Shown piece after piece: positions 56,501-64,000 of a stretch of DNA of 64,000 bases. Numbering within the stretch: the stretch's first letter is position 1; each line of letters starts with the position of its first letter. The translations under genes were made by a program, and so were the position numbers. Under the pieces are notes generated by a model that saw only the letters and a list, made by a program, of their open reading frames with translations, did not search any database and had not been told where the DNA came from. The stretch spans positions 930,001 through 994,000 of the forward strand of contig JAGKQI010000103.1 of NCBI GenBank assembly GCA_018806915.1, written 5' to 3'. The DNA is from Phytophthora colocasiae (Eukaryota > Oomycota > Peronosporomycetes > Peronosporales > Peronosporaceae).

Positions 56501-57793
56501 CCCGACACCAGCAATACGTGCTGCAATTGTCGGTGTAATCCCTCGAATACTACGAAGTTGTGACGTGTCCTCAGTGAAGCTCACGAAATACGAGCGATCT
56601 CCGACCACGTGAGAATTCGATGCAGTGTCAAAATACCACCAACCGCTAAAGTTGTTCTCGGCTGGCTCTTGATCACTGATCTCCAGAAGCCTTTCATCAA
56701 CTCCTGCCCCATGATCACTCACCTCGTACATTATTTCGTGCTCCAAATGTTCCTCAGCAGTCATCAATCCCGCCACTATCCCTTGATCTGCATCTACCTG
56801 CAGTATCTGTGACGGTACACTGTCCACTTGACTGAGTGTCAAATTTCCTTGCGGTTTCCGCTTGGATTCACCATCCCCAGCACCGCTTTTCTTTTCTTGA
56901 CTGAGCGTCAAGTTCCCTTGCGGTTTCCGCTTGGATTCACCATCCCCAGCACCGCTTTTCTTCTCTTGACTCTCCGGACAATTGGCTTTAATGTGACTGT
57001 CACTACCGCAGACAAAGCACAGTCGGGTCTTCCGCTGTTCATTGGACTTGTTCTGCTGACTGCCATTTCCACCTTTATCCGGGTCATTTCCTTTGCCACC
57101 TCCGCCTTTATGGCCCCCTTGCTTTCCCTGGCGCTTAGTTCTGAATTCTTTCTGACGAGCAGCAGCTGCAAGAATTAACTCACGAACTCGCACCGGTGTA
57201 TACACACTTGGGTCCGCACCATAGCGAATGGAAGATTTCAGGCATTCAAACTCAGTCAACTCCGGCAAACTTTCCAACAGCATGTCCACCATCGTACTGT
57301 CTTCAATAGTGTGCTGCAAGCCTACCAATTCTGATTTAATGCTGAACATCTTGCAAAGATGGAGATTTGCATCTCCTCCAGGAGCGAGCTTCTTGTCCCA
57401 GAGCTCATTCTCCAAGCGACGAATCGTGTAGGCCTTGATCGCTTCATTCTGCTTCCCTTCAAAAAGGTTGCAAAGCTCTGCCCACATCTCCGATCCGGTC
57501 TCCTTGTCGCGTATCTGCTGAAGAACTTCGGGCGGCACAGACGTCCCAATCATGCGCATGATCTTAATTTGCTTTTTCTCGAACTTCTCCTGATCCTCTG
57601 CGCTTGCCGTGGATAGCATTGCCTTAGTTAAGGTTCCATCAGCAATCGTCTTCAGGTCGTTCTCCTTGAAAACATTAGTCATTGCCCATTTGTACGTTGG
57701 CCAATCCTTACCCTGCCAGTTCTTCGGCACTCCCTCGTTCGTGTACTTCATCGGCTTACTCATGCCTGTGTTACCACCACCACTTGGGCTCAT
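53495..57793 (-). CDS. Copia gag-pol polyprotein (main ORF, truncated by frameshift)
   Basis: 1432 residues. gag runs to about residue 260 and ends in the zinc knuckle CFVCGSDSHIKANC. A 23-residue tandem duplication (SQEKKSGAGDGESKRKPQGN... twice) follows at about 274-320. The protease active site is WWYFDTASNSHVVGD. Integrase shows the finger (LWHERMCHICPQYL with CDACHLGKQKKK) and catalytic residues in VVYADLL, VLTDKGGEFIN and LCERTHQSLVDMM. An acidic, poorly conserved linker precedes RT, whose catalytic motif is VLVYVDDILVA. The ORF stops at GNQWK, where the frame shifts before RNase H. The start ATG lies inside the primer-binding site. Confidence 0.9.
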   Translation of the reverse strand: MSPSGGGNTGMSKPMKYTNEGVPKNWQGKDWPTYKWAMTNVFKENDLKTIADGTLTKAMLSTASAEDQEKFEKKQIKIMRMIGTSVPPEVLQQIRDKETGSEMWAELCNLFEGKQNEAIKAYTIRRLENELWDKKLAPGGDANLHLCKMFSIKSELVGLQHTIEDSTMVDMLLESLPELTEFECLKSSIRYGADPSVYTPVRVRELILAAAARQKEFRTKRQGKQGGHKGGGGKGNDPDKGGNGSQQNKSNEQRKTRLCFVCGSDSHIKANCPESQEKKSGAGDGESKRKPQGNLTLSQEKKSGAGDGESKRKPQGNLTLSQVDSVPSQILQVDADQGIVAGLMTAEEHLEHEIMYEVSDHGAGVDERLLEISDQEPAENNFSGWWYFDTASNSHVVGDRSYFVSFTEDTSQLRSIRGITPTIAARIAGVGTVEMTTEVNGEQKVMYLEDVFYIPGAEFGLFSPGLAHEQGFDFTFDHDTQDFAILWEGRAVALAKPQEATWGFLGVHPGQSRVERPVDRRPLANVTVADGVGTLALWHERMCHICPQYLKTMVDKGLVKGMMLTQRHRDICDACHLGKQKKKGHRKKLDRATKWPNQVVYADLLIPSKDNRTRYEAVLVVMDGYSRFVKVYLLTSKESPIVNKHLQEYILWAERQAGRDGDGADYKVKQVLTDKGGEFINRGMENWYARRGIEHIRVGPKSSQLNLCERTHQSLVDMMKTTMLHAGLPRSLWPEALRNAVYVKNRVYNRGTQGVPYEMMFGMKPDVHHIRKFGSLAYVHVPVTSGRRKHDNNAKIGFVLGYEEDVVGCKVYFPEEHTAKFVSDLRVAEDVVYKDRHDNAVDEDDLESLHFTRREDQDVEQETISELEMATSWTQSMFSEQNTERSVELVGGEMDVVADRELEKGVKHVDTISQELETRQDDVGSTRELSREVLEPEIESDGHGDEASRGESVVVRSLSACVPESDVASGSGDQRADDSPGDQNEDVESVAGTRGSSVADNVEEDEEEGSLVDDNITVASGFSFDEKIISVENDNMSSAIGLEEDLETSNWLEDELNEHYHVVVEKDNAQTVDASAQITPTAARETGKRAHRDETQSEEDRVEHEADKPEVKRTRTGLRETHERRRPQRFNDFVMCATSSRILDGNGKPIRACEVKVPRNRREALRSKWANYWLEAETEEIAALKAKGVIQEIPNEEIPEYAKPVSTMWVYALKSDHQGYVIRFKARIVALGNHQRPGIDFKETFAPVARMASFRLLLGLAALLELEVYGGDVNTAYLNAWLGIRQYLHSISGYPCRVNGHSYVVLKALYGLRQSGREWNSELNDWFIQRGYQRSLTEPCLYYLFEDDTIVYVLVYVDDILVATNSKQFKDQLFMDLDNTYGLKDQGLLTQYLGVEVTHTPEYIMINQGKYAREILGKLGFENAHAVGNQWK
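56831..56969 (-). repeat. Tandem 69-bp duplication in copia gag
   Basis: Two adjacent near-identical 69-bp units (differing at a few bases) encode the repeated 23-residue segment SQEKKSGAGDGESKRKPQGN plus three more residues. The duplication keeps the frame. Confidence 0.85.
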
Positions 57794-57798
57794 AACCC
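57786..57798 (-). other. Copia primer-binding site matching the initiator tRNA-Met anticodon arm
   Basis: Directly beside the 5' LTR the plus strand reads GGGCTCATAACCC, the anticodon stem-loop of eukaryotic initiator tRNA-Met (stem GGG/CCC, loop CTCATAA with the CAT anticodon). The element's strand, GGGTTATGAGCCC, is its complement. This is the half-tRNA priming mode known from Drosophila copia. The gag ATG (57791-57793) lies within the site. Confidence 0.75.
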
Positions 57799-58004
57799 TG
57801 TTGTGATTCCGACAAGCTGCAATAGCTCCGACGAGCTCCTGATGAATAGGGAGAAATATGAAGACTGAATTACTTGGTGTTAGTTGCTCCTACCAGAGCA
57901 CTGACCAACACTCATGGGCCTTTGCCCTCTCTCATACAGCGACCTGGTTCCCTGCTGCTCAATCTTTCTTCAAACTGCGCCAGGTCTCGATGCACAATCC
58001 AACA
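57799..58004 (-). repeat. 5' LTR of the copia element
   Basis: 206 bp, identical by eye to 52516-52721. On the plus strand it begins TGTTGTGATTCCGACAAGCT and ends CACAATCCAACA. Confidence 0.95.
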
Positions 58005-58194
58005 GGAACATAGGTGGTACCTTAAATTTTATTATACCATTTTAGAGAGACATCAGTCGAGATTTGCTAATAGAGAGAGTACATTCTGGGCAGAGACTAC
58101 CTCCAGTGGAGATTCTCCGTAAGAGTTGCCTGTGGGCACAATGATGATGGTTAGATACGATGGGCTCTGGAAAGGATCGTCAACGTGCACGTTG
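58005..58194. repeat. 190-bp direct repeat flanking the copia element, distal copy
   Basis: Identical by eye to 52326-52515. It starts right after the LTR and ends at GTGCACGTTG, after which unique sequence (ATAACAGG) continues the original locus. Confidence 0.95.
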
Positions 58195-58316
58195 ATAACA
58201 GGTTGCAGTGTGGTAGTACCCGTCGTGAAGGGGAACTTTTGCAGCAGACCAACACGCAACAGAAACAACAATGCGATGAAAAACAACACGGCATCCGCCT
58301 TAGTCATCTTTGGCAC
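58053..58316 (-). CDS. Small single-pass membrane protein, unrecognised
   Basis: 87 residues. The N-terminus MPKMTKADAVLFFIALLFLL is a signal anchor or transmembrane segment, followed by a short beta-rich part (LQPVINVHVDDPFQSPSYLT, IIIVPTGNSYGES). I do not recognise a family. A GT at the ESPLE codon could be a donor, so the last residues are uncertain. The last 47 codons fall inside the 190-bp repeat, so the copia insertion left this ORF whole and put a second copy of its 3' end upstream of COG8. Before the insertion the ORF would have ended about 78 bp ahead of the COG8 start. Confidence 0.5.
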   Translation of the reverse strand: MPKMTKADAVLFFIALLFLLRVGLLQKFPFTTGTTTLQPVINVHVDDPFQSPSYLTIIIVPTGNSYGESPLEVVSAQNVLSLLANLD

Positions 58317-58714
58317 TGTATCAAAGCAGTCATGAGGTCAAAAACAACCACGAGGACCAAGCAGCAAAGCCAACAAAAAGCAAGAATCTGCAGCTGAGGG
58401 TAAACTGAAGCAGGTTGAAGGCCGTGTCAAACTTCAACCCCTAACCCGTCGTTTACGTGTCATTTGCGACGAAACAATCAAGGTTTCACTATGTCCCATA
58501 AGACTAAAACGGACATAGTGAAAACCATACAAACGAGTTCAGTAAACTGATCTGACGACCGATCCATCTGCAACAGGTCCTTCCTCGAGCAGGAAGAAGC
58601 ATGTGGCCGCGTCGTCGTCACTATAGCGGCTGATCCCACATACCGAGGGAGGGCATTATCCGATCTTCGCACACAGTTGATTTCGCCTCGTACCAAGCAC
58701 AAGCCCCAACCACC
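58317..58714. other. Intergenic DNA, divergent promoters
   Basis: Separates the small membrane-protein ORF (minus) from the SET-domain gene (plus). No gene or repeat seen. Confidence 0.5.
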
Positions 58715-59489
58715 ATGCTCACCCGTAACGTCTCTCTAGTTTCATGTTCTCTTCGAGCTAATAGCCGTCGCCACTTCGCTGCTGCGTCTGCTTCGAACGG
58801 TGCCAAGCATGTGAAGATCAACGGCCACGGCCACGATGCGCAGCAGAGCGGTCAGCTCAGTTACATCCCTGAAGGCTCCGACGGACGATTTTACATCGAG
58901 CAGCTGTACGTACATGTATTTACCAGGATAGAGTGCACTTTGGTCAGACTAACGTGTATTCTTGCCCTTATGCAGGAACGAGCATTGGCGTTCAGCTGTT
59001 GCCGGTCAGAACTTCAAGAAGGACGACATTATTGGTTCGGCGCCCGGAACAATTGTACGCTGTTCATTCTGTGCTTCTTTTCTTACAGGAGACTCACTTT
59101 TTGCTGTTGTTGTTTTATTGATGTAGTACTCGAAGCCTACCCGGTTTACGGTGCAGATCACGCCTGACAAGCACATGGACTTCACGGGAGGACTTGAGTT
59201 CGTGAACCACAGTTGCGACCCCAACACACGCATTGACATGGTGGAAAACGAGGCCAAGGTGTCATTTGTTGCCATTAAGCCGATCAAGGAGGGCGAGCAT
59301 TTGTCTTTTGACTACGCTACGAGCGAATGGGACATGGATGAGAAGTTCGACTGCCGTTGCGGAGCATCAAACTGCCACGGCCACATCGGAGGTGCGAAGT
59401 TCCTTAATGATGAAGAGGTGAATGCTCGTTTGCCTTACTTCACATCCAGTGTGCTGCGCCAGTTGCTGAACCGCAAGCTGACCAACTAA
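58715..59489 (+). CDS. SET-domain protein with post-SET cysteines
   Basis: Three exons: 58715-58905, 58976-59054 and 59127-59489, 210 residues. The model gives FYIEQLNEHWRSAVAGQNFK across the first splice and APGTIYSKPTRFTVQI across the second. The SET core has EFVNHSCDPNTRIDM (cofactor pocket and catalytic NHSCDPN) and HLSFDYATSEW with the catalytic tyrosine. A post-SET-like CRCGASNCHGHIGG follows. It should transfer methyl groups to lysine, but the short length and no extra domains leave the substrate open. The N-terminus (MLTRNVSLVSCSLRANSRRH) looks like a mitochondrial presequence. Confidence 0.8.
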
Positions 59490-59602
59490 ATTTATGAGAA
59501 GCAGTGGAAGTTTGGAGTTCCGCTACTGCTAGACGCTGCTGACAAATAAAAATGCACTAAAAGAATTGTCATTTAACAAAACCACTCTTGTACAAGATCG
59601 AT

Positions 59603-61017
59603 TTACAAACGTGTGACGTTCGGTGGGTATTTCTCGGGGTTGGAAGCAAGCGACTGCTTCCACTGCTCGAGGGTATTAATGACACCTGTAAACACTTGTT
59701 TGTCCTCGATGCGGACACGAACTGCAAATGTCAGACGAGGGTTCGATTCGGTTTCAGTTTCAGCCAAGATCGCTTCGTCCTCTTCTAGTCTGTTACCGAC
59801 AATATACAACATACTCAAAAGTTAGTTCAATACTAAATGATTTGAGTCTGGAGCACGTACGTTGTCGAATAGTTAGCCAGTTTGCGACGGCAAGTGTTCT
59901 GGAGGTTTTCATACACTGCAAGTTCATTGCGAACGCTAAGAATGTCCTTTTCAAACGCCTATTACACCATACATTTTGATTAGTTTCAGGTGTATCCACT
60001 GGTAAAAAAAATCAACTTTACCTTCTTGTACAGACGAATCTCTTGTTCGTTCATCAGGATCACTCTTAACGTAGCAAGCAGCCTCTCATCAACATCATTT
60101 TTAAAGAGGGTTCCGCAAAAGTCGTATGTCTGATTGTTGGTGAGATCATTCGAGTCGAGAACAGTCTGTTTGAGCTTCAGGTACGGATCGTTGGGTGGGA
60201 TCTTCATCCAGAAATCCACTGCACGACGGTGGTTTTCTTTCGCAACGAATCCATACGAGTACAGTAGTTTAGCGTTCGAGTATTGTCCGTAGCTGATGTG
60301 CAGCGGCGATCCAGCAGCAACAGTGATTGGCACATGGTGAGTCAACGTTTGCTTCTCTTCATCAAACGAAACGAAGTCATCCAGTGGGTTGCTCAAGCTC
60401 ACATCGTGATTGAACATATCCATTGCTGGGCACAATACGCGAAGATACTTCTCACCCCTAGTAACTCCAAATGCGCGACTCCAGATCACACTCATAGCCC
60501 ACATGTAATCCTCCAACGTAATTGTCGGCAGTGACGCAAAAATCTCTGGAAAGTCGTCCGCTATCGCTTGGTGGATATTCTCAAAATCCCGATGCAAATG
60601 CTGCTTCATCAATTGCGTCAACAGCAGCACATTGGTACCTTTAAGTTCGTTCAATTCGGATTCCGACCAGAAAACCGGCAAGTCGAACATGGTAGGTAGC
60701 GAAGCAATGAACGGGGCGAAGAACGAGTCTGCACCTTTGCTACGCTCATGCATTAAATGCAACGCCAATACTTCATCGTCTGGAATCTGCGGATATTTCT
60801 CCAGCACGGGCGAGAGATCCGATTGGGATGCGGATTCTGTGTTCATTGTGAGTTTGAACGGAACTCGCAGCGTCACTTGGCCGCTGGACAGATCTTGCTT
60901 GGCGAACACGCCGTGACCCTCGAGTTTACCCAAGTACCGGATGTCCAGCAGACTGTCAACACCTCCATGAGCCTCAAGCCACTGCAGCAGAGCCGTCACC
61001 ACCGCAGGAGATGTCAT
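59603..61017 (-). CDS. SET-domain methyltransferase, RuBisCO-LSMT/SETD3-SETD6 type
   Basis: Three exons: 60022-61017, 59861-59958 and 59603-59789, 426 residues. The split-SET pattern begins GHGVFAKQDLSSGQVTLRVP. The active-site strand is LCPAMDMFNHDVSLSNP and the catalytic segment is PLHISYGQYSNAKLLYSYGF. The C-terminal exons supply the helical substrate-binding domain (EIRLYKKAFEKDILSVRNEL, STTLEEDEAILAETETE). Members methylate lysine or histidine in non-histone proteins, including actin and ribosomal proteins. The start could also be at 61050. It is tail to tail with another SET gene, 113 bp apart. Confidence 0.85.
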
Positions 61018-61131
61018 TGGAATTATGGCTACACCTTTGATGGTTCTCAATCTGAATATCGATTATGACAATATGTCGAAATATAAACTTTCAGAACGCA
61101 AAATTTCGGTGATCGTTTTGGTACAACAACT

Positions 61132-64000
61132 TCAAGGCAATCCAGCGTCACGCATCAGATCGCTGAGTATCATCCCAGTAATTCGTTGCTGCAACTCCTG
61201 ATCTTGCTGAGTTTGTAGCGAAGAGAGAATGGACGTGCTTTTAGCGCGGCGGATTGGAGTACGAGGTAGCACACTTGGCTCAAAAGATTGAGCTGTCGAC
61301 AACTCCTCAGTGGTTCTGCTCAGATCGGATTGGACCTTGGACACGATGCTGTTCACATTGAACGCGATGCAGTTCTGGGACAACAAAATATCTCTGCTGA
61401 ACCCTGATTCGGCCCCAGACTCGTCTGCAATCAATTGTAGTTGTCTCTCCAATTCGTACTCCGATTGCGATCGGACTGCCAGAAGTTCGTCAATTTCGGT
61501 GTGGATGCTACGGCGGATGAGTGTTAGTACTGAAGTGCTGTCGATCCTTGCCGAAGACAGCTGAATCGCTCTGAAATAATCACCAGCGAGATCTTCGACT
61601 GTATCGTAGAGAGCCTGAGCGCCGAAGAAATCGCTTTCAAAGTTGAAAGTGTTAAATGCAGGGAGCTGAATCTGTTTACGAAGGAATCAAATTAGGCAAC
61701 CAGGAAAGCTCAGTTTTCATGAATGTCGTACCTCTCCATCGACGATCTCTAGCTGATCAACGATCCTTTGAGTCAGAACTTGATCCCTCGCTCTGGAGTT
61801 TTGAATATGGGTTCGCATCGGTGATTCAGGGGTAGATTTAGCAGCCGATGGAGCAGTACCTACAGCCTTTACATTGCCTTCCGTAGTTTGTTCCGATATA
61901 TGAAGATGAGGTACAGGTGATGGCTGACGAGACCAAAGCTGCAGCTCCGAGTTTACAATTTCATCGAAAACAGCACCAAATATTGCATCTGCTACCCGCT
62001 CACGTTGCAGTGCTTCGTCCGACCCAGTTTTCGCCTCCATTGGTGCTTCTAGCTCAAAATTGGATGTAATATGAAGTGTTTCTTGCTTGTCAAGTTCCAC
62101 ATTTGATCCACCTCCTTGTTCCAAACGCAATACATCTTCTTCGCAAGAATCTCCCAGGACGTCAGGATCTTCTTTAGATTGAAGAAAACTCTCTTCAGCG
62201 AAAGAGTTAGCGTATGCGGTTGACTCTTCGATATCCACAACTCCTTCCTCCTTCTCAGAAACATCTTCACTGCAAGGTAGGTTCATTTTCGGCGACCTGA
62301 CTTGGACTCGCGAGTCAATACTTTCCGCTCCTATTTCATCGCTGAAAAGTGTCGACTGTAGGTTCTCCGGTAACGCTCCTTGTAATGTTTGGAGTTGTCG
62401 GTCTGGCTGAAGTTGGACAAGTCTGCTTGATCTAATGACACCCATAATATCTAAAACGTAAAAGTCAGTTTCTAGGATGTATCACGTCGTTATGTGTAAA
62501 AACTTACCGTCTTCAATCTCTTGGAATACGTCAGCGTACAACAGAGTAGAAATTCGCTCAGCAACTTCGTGGCGGGAAACATCAGATTGCTGAGCCCCCT
62601 CTAGTAGCCCGAGGTCATTTTTTATACCGGTATCAGCCTCGCCTGCGTTCGATTCTATGGACTCTTCGACACTATCGACGTCACGAGCGTTATCATCGAT
62701 AACAATCTCTTCAGGCTTTGCTGACGATTTCACTGCTTGTGTTACCGAACTATCAACCATGAAATCTCTTTCACCTCCACGTTCAGACTCCGCTTTCATC
62801 TCAGTTTCGTACACTGCACCTTCGCTTCCTGGTGGCAATACGAATTCATTATGGTCATCAGCAGAGCCACCAATAGTTGTTTCTGATTGACGCGATTCAT
62901 CCTGTAGAATACCTTCTGCTTTTTCAACATAGTCGTAATCTGTAAGCAGATCTGCACTTGAAATCCCGGACTTGAAGCACGAAACAACTTCTGCAATTTC
63001 TACAAATGCATAATCTGCAAGTAAATCCACCGGACCCTCCACACCCAGTGACTCGCGAAGAATAGATTCATCAGTGATTTCCAACTTAGAGGTGGACTGA
63101 GTGCCAGATTCGTTTTCAACCACCACGAAGCTGCTTTTCTCTTGTTCACTTGTATCCGATTTCATATCTTCCTCATCACAACCGACATGTTCGGAAGAAG
63201 GCAGTGGTGGACTTGCTTCCATTACAAGCGCGTCCTGAGCTGAAAAGGCATAGTCTTCGCTCCCACTTGTTTTTGCTTCAGCTGGTTGCGCGTTTACTTG
63301 TGGAGTGTTCATTACGGAGACAAACGCGACTGGTTCAGCAACTTCGATGTACGAAAATCCATAGAGTAAGTCAAATTTGCTACTGGTATGGCATCTGAAT
63401 GTTGGTGCAGAGTATCGTTGCTGCTTCCCGTCCGTTTGTGCATCTTCAACGTAGTCAAATCCGTGTAAGAGATCAATTTCTTCTTCCTCATGTATAATCT
63501 GTTGAAGCTTCTTGCCAGTTGAAAGTTCTCTCTCTCTTGCTTCTAGATGCATCATCTCCAACCGGTTGCGTTGCTGGCACAGATCCAACGCAACTTCATC
63601 AGCATGCAGCAGCCTCTCGACCGCCTCCATTTCGTCCAACATCGTCTTTTCTTCTGCTACCAGCTTCTCCCTGCGTCGCTCTACTCGCATTTTCTTCTGA
63701 ACTGCAAGGATCTCTCTCTTCCTGTCTTCAACCTTCTGCTTTAATATCTGCAGCCGCACATTTCGCTCCTCAATACTCATCGTCAGTGATTCTCCGATCT
63801 CGTCCCTCGATACCGAACCAGAAACAGACGTAGCCAGAGCTTTGTTTACATTCAGCACAGACTCAGACGCATGATCAAGTTCAGGTTCTGCTGAACTAAC
63901 CGCTTGTTTCCCCTCCAGCTGCGTCTCAACCGTTTCTATCGCCTCTGTGAGCTCCTCATCGTTGGAAGCAGCCTCCTCACCATCGCTCGCAGCATCAGTT
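61132..64000 (-). CDS. Large acidic coiled-coil protein with repeated motifs, 5' end beyond the window
   Basis: Partial: the frame is open to the window edge at 64000. Exons here are 62508-64000, 61732-62450 and 61132-61671, at least 916 residues. A charged coiled coil lies near the N-terminal part shown (RKREILAVQKKMRVERRREK, VERLLHADEVALDLCQQRNR). Four copies of a short motif follow: DLLHGFDYVED, DLLYGFSYIEV, DLLADYAFVEI and DLLTDYDYVEK. A second helical motif recurs as AERISTLLYADVFQEIEDG, ERVADAIFGAVFDEIVNSEL and QQRITGMILSDLMRDAG. This style is reminiscent of C-terminal parts of large centrosomal proteins such as CEP350, but I cannot assign a family. Confidence 0.7.

Larger units (their letters stand above)
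52516..58004 (-). mobile_element. Ty1/copia LTR retrotransposon
   Basis: A 5489-bp element read on the minus strand, with identical 206-bp LTRs (52516-52721 and 57799-58004) that have TG...CA ends. Domain order is gag, zinc knuckle, protease, integrase, RT and RNase H, which is the copia order. The primer-binding site is at 57786-57798 and a purine-rich tract (GAGAAGGGCG) precedes the 3' LTR. Flanks are an exact 190-bp direct repeat and not a 5-bp duplication. Identical LTRs mean a very recent insertion. The coding region has two frameshifts. Confidence 0.95.

Overview
The window reads as nuclear DNA of an oomycete, most likely Phytophthora or a close Peronosporales relative. The evidence is short GT-AG introns (about 55-80 bp), tightly packed genes on both strands, single-repeat Myb proteins with a THAQKYQ signature, a START/FYVE-like/GAF protein, an intronless BiP ending in HDEL, and Ty3/gypsy and Ty1/copia elements beside genes. 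A delta-tubulin and an SFI1-like protein imply a flagellate (zoospore-forming) lineage. I made these family calls from recognised motifs; no database was searched.

Left part (1-15.4 kb): a class UBE2E-like ubiquitin E2, then a decayed piggyBac-type element bounded by TTAA, immediately followed by a Qa-SNARE (syntaxin). Next comes a 1262-residue protein with tudor-like segments. A hAT-type element carrying a nested TA-inserted MITE sits in the divergent promoter between it and an SFI1-like centrin-binding-repeat gene. That gene runs tail to tail into delta-tubulin.

Middle (15.4-46 kb): a 9.6-kb Ty3/gypsy element with two near-identical 0.83-kb LTRs but a broken coding region. Then two paralogous single-Myb genes in convergent orientation, a divergent pair (TPX2-like protein and an unrecognised 525-residue protein), a tryparedoxin/nucleoredoxin, mitochondrial ribosomal protein uL22, a PDZ+ZZ protein, a 13-exon calcium-dependent protein kinase with an apparent mitochondrial presequence and membrane anchor, and a START/FYVE-like/GAF protein.

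Right part (46-64 kb): ER chaperone BiP with heat-shock and UPR-like sites upstream, a PhnP-like metallo-beta-lactamase-fold hydrolase, and COG8 (Golgi tethering). A very young Ty1/copia element with identical 206-bp LTRs is flanked by an exact 190-bp direct repeat. It lies between COG8 and a small membrane-protein ORF. Then come two SET-domain methyltransferases tail to tail and a large acidic coiled-coil protein cut by the window edge.

The most unusual signals are: the 190-bp duplication flanking the copia element, in place of the usual about 5 bp; its primer-binding site, which matches the anticodon arm of initiator tRNA-Met and contains the gag start codon; the precise nesting of a TA-inserting MITE in the terminal TA of a hAT element; and a strong excess of the palindrome TACATGTA across non-coding DNA.
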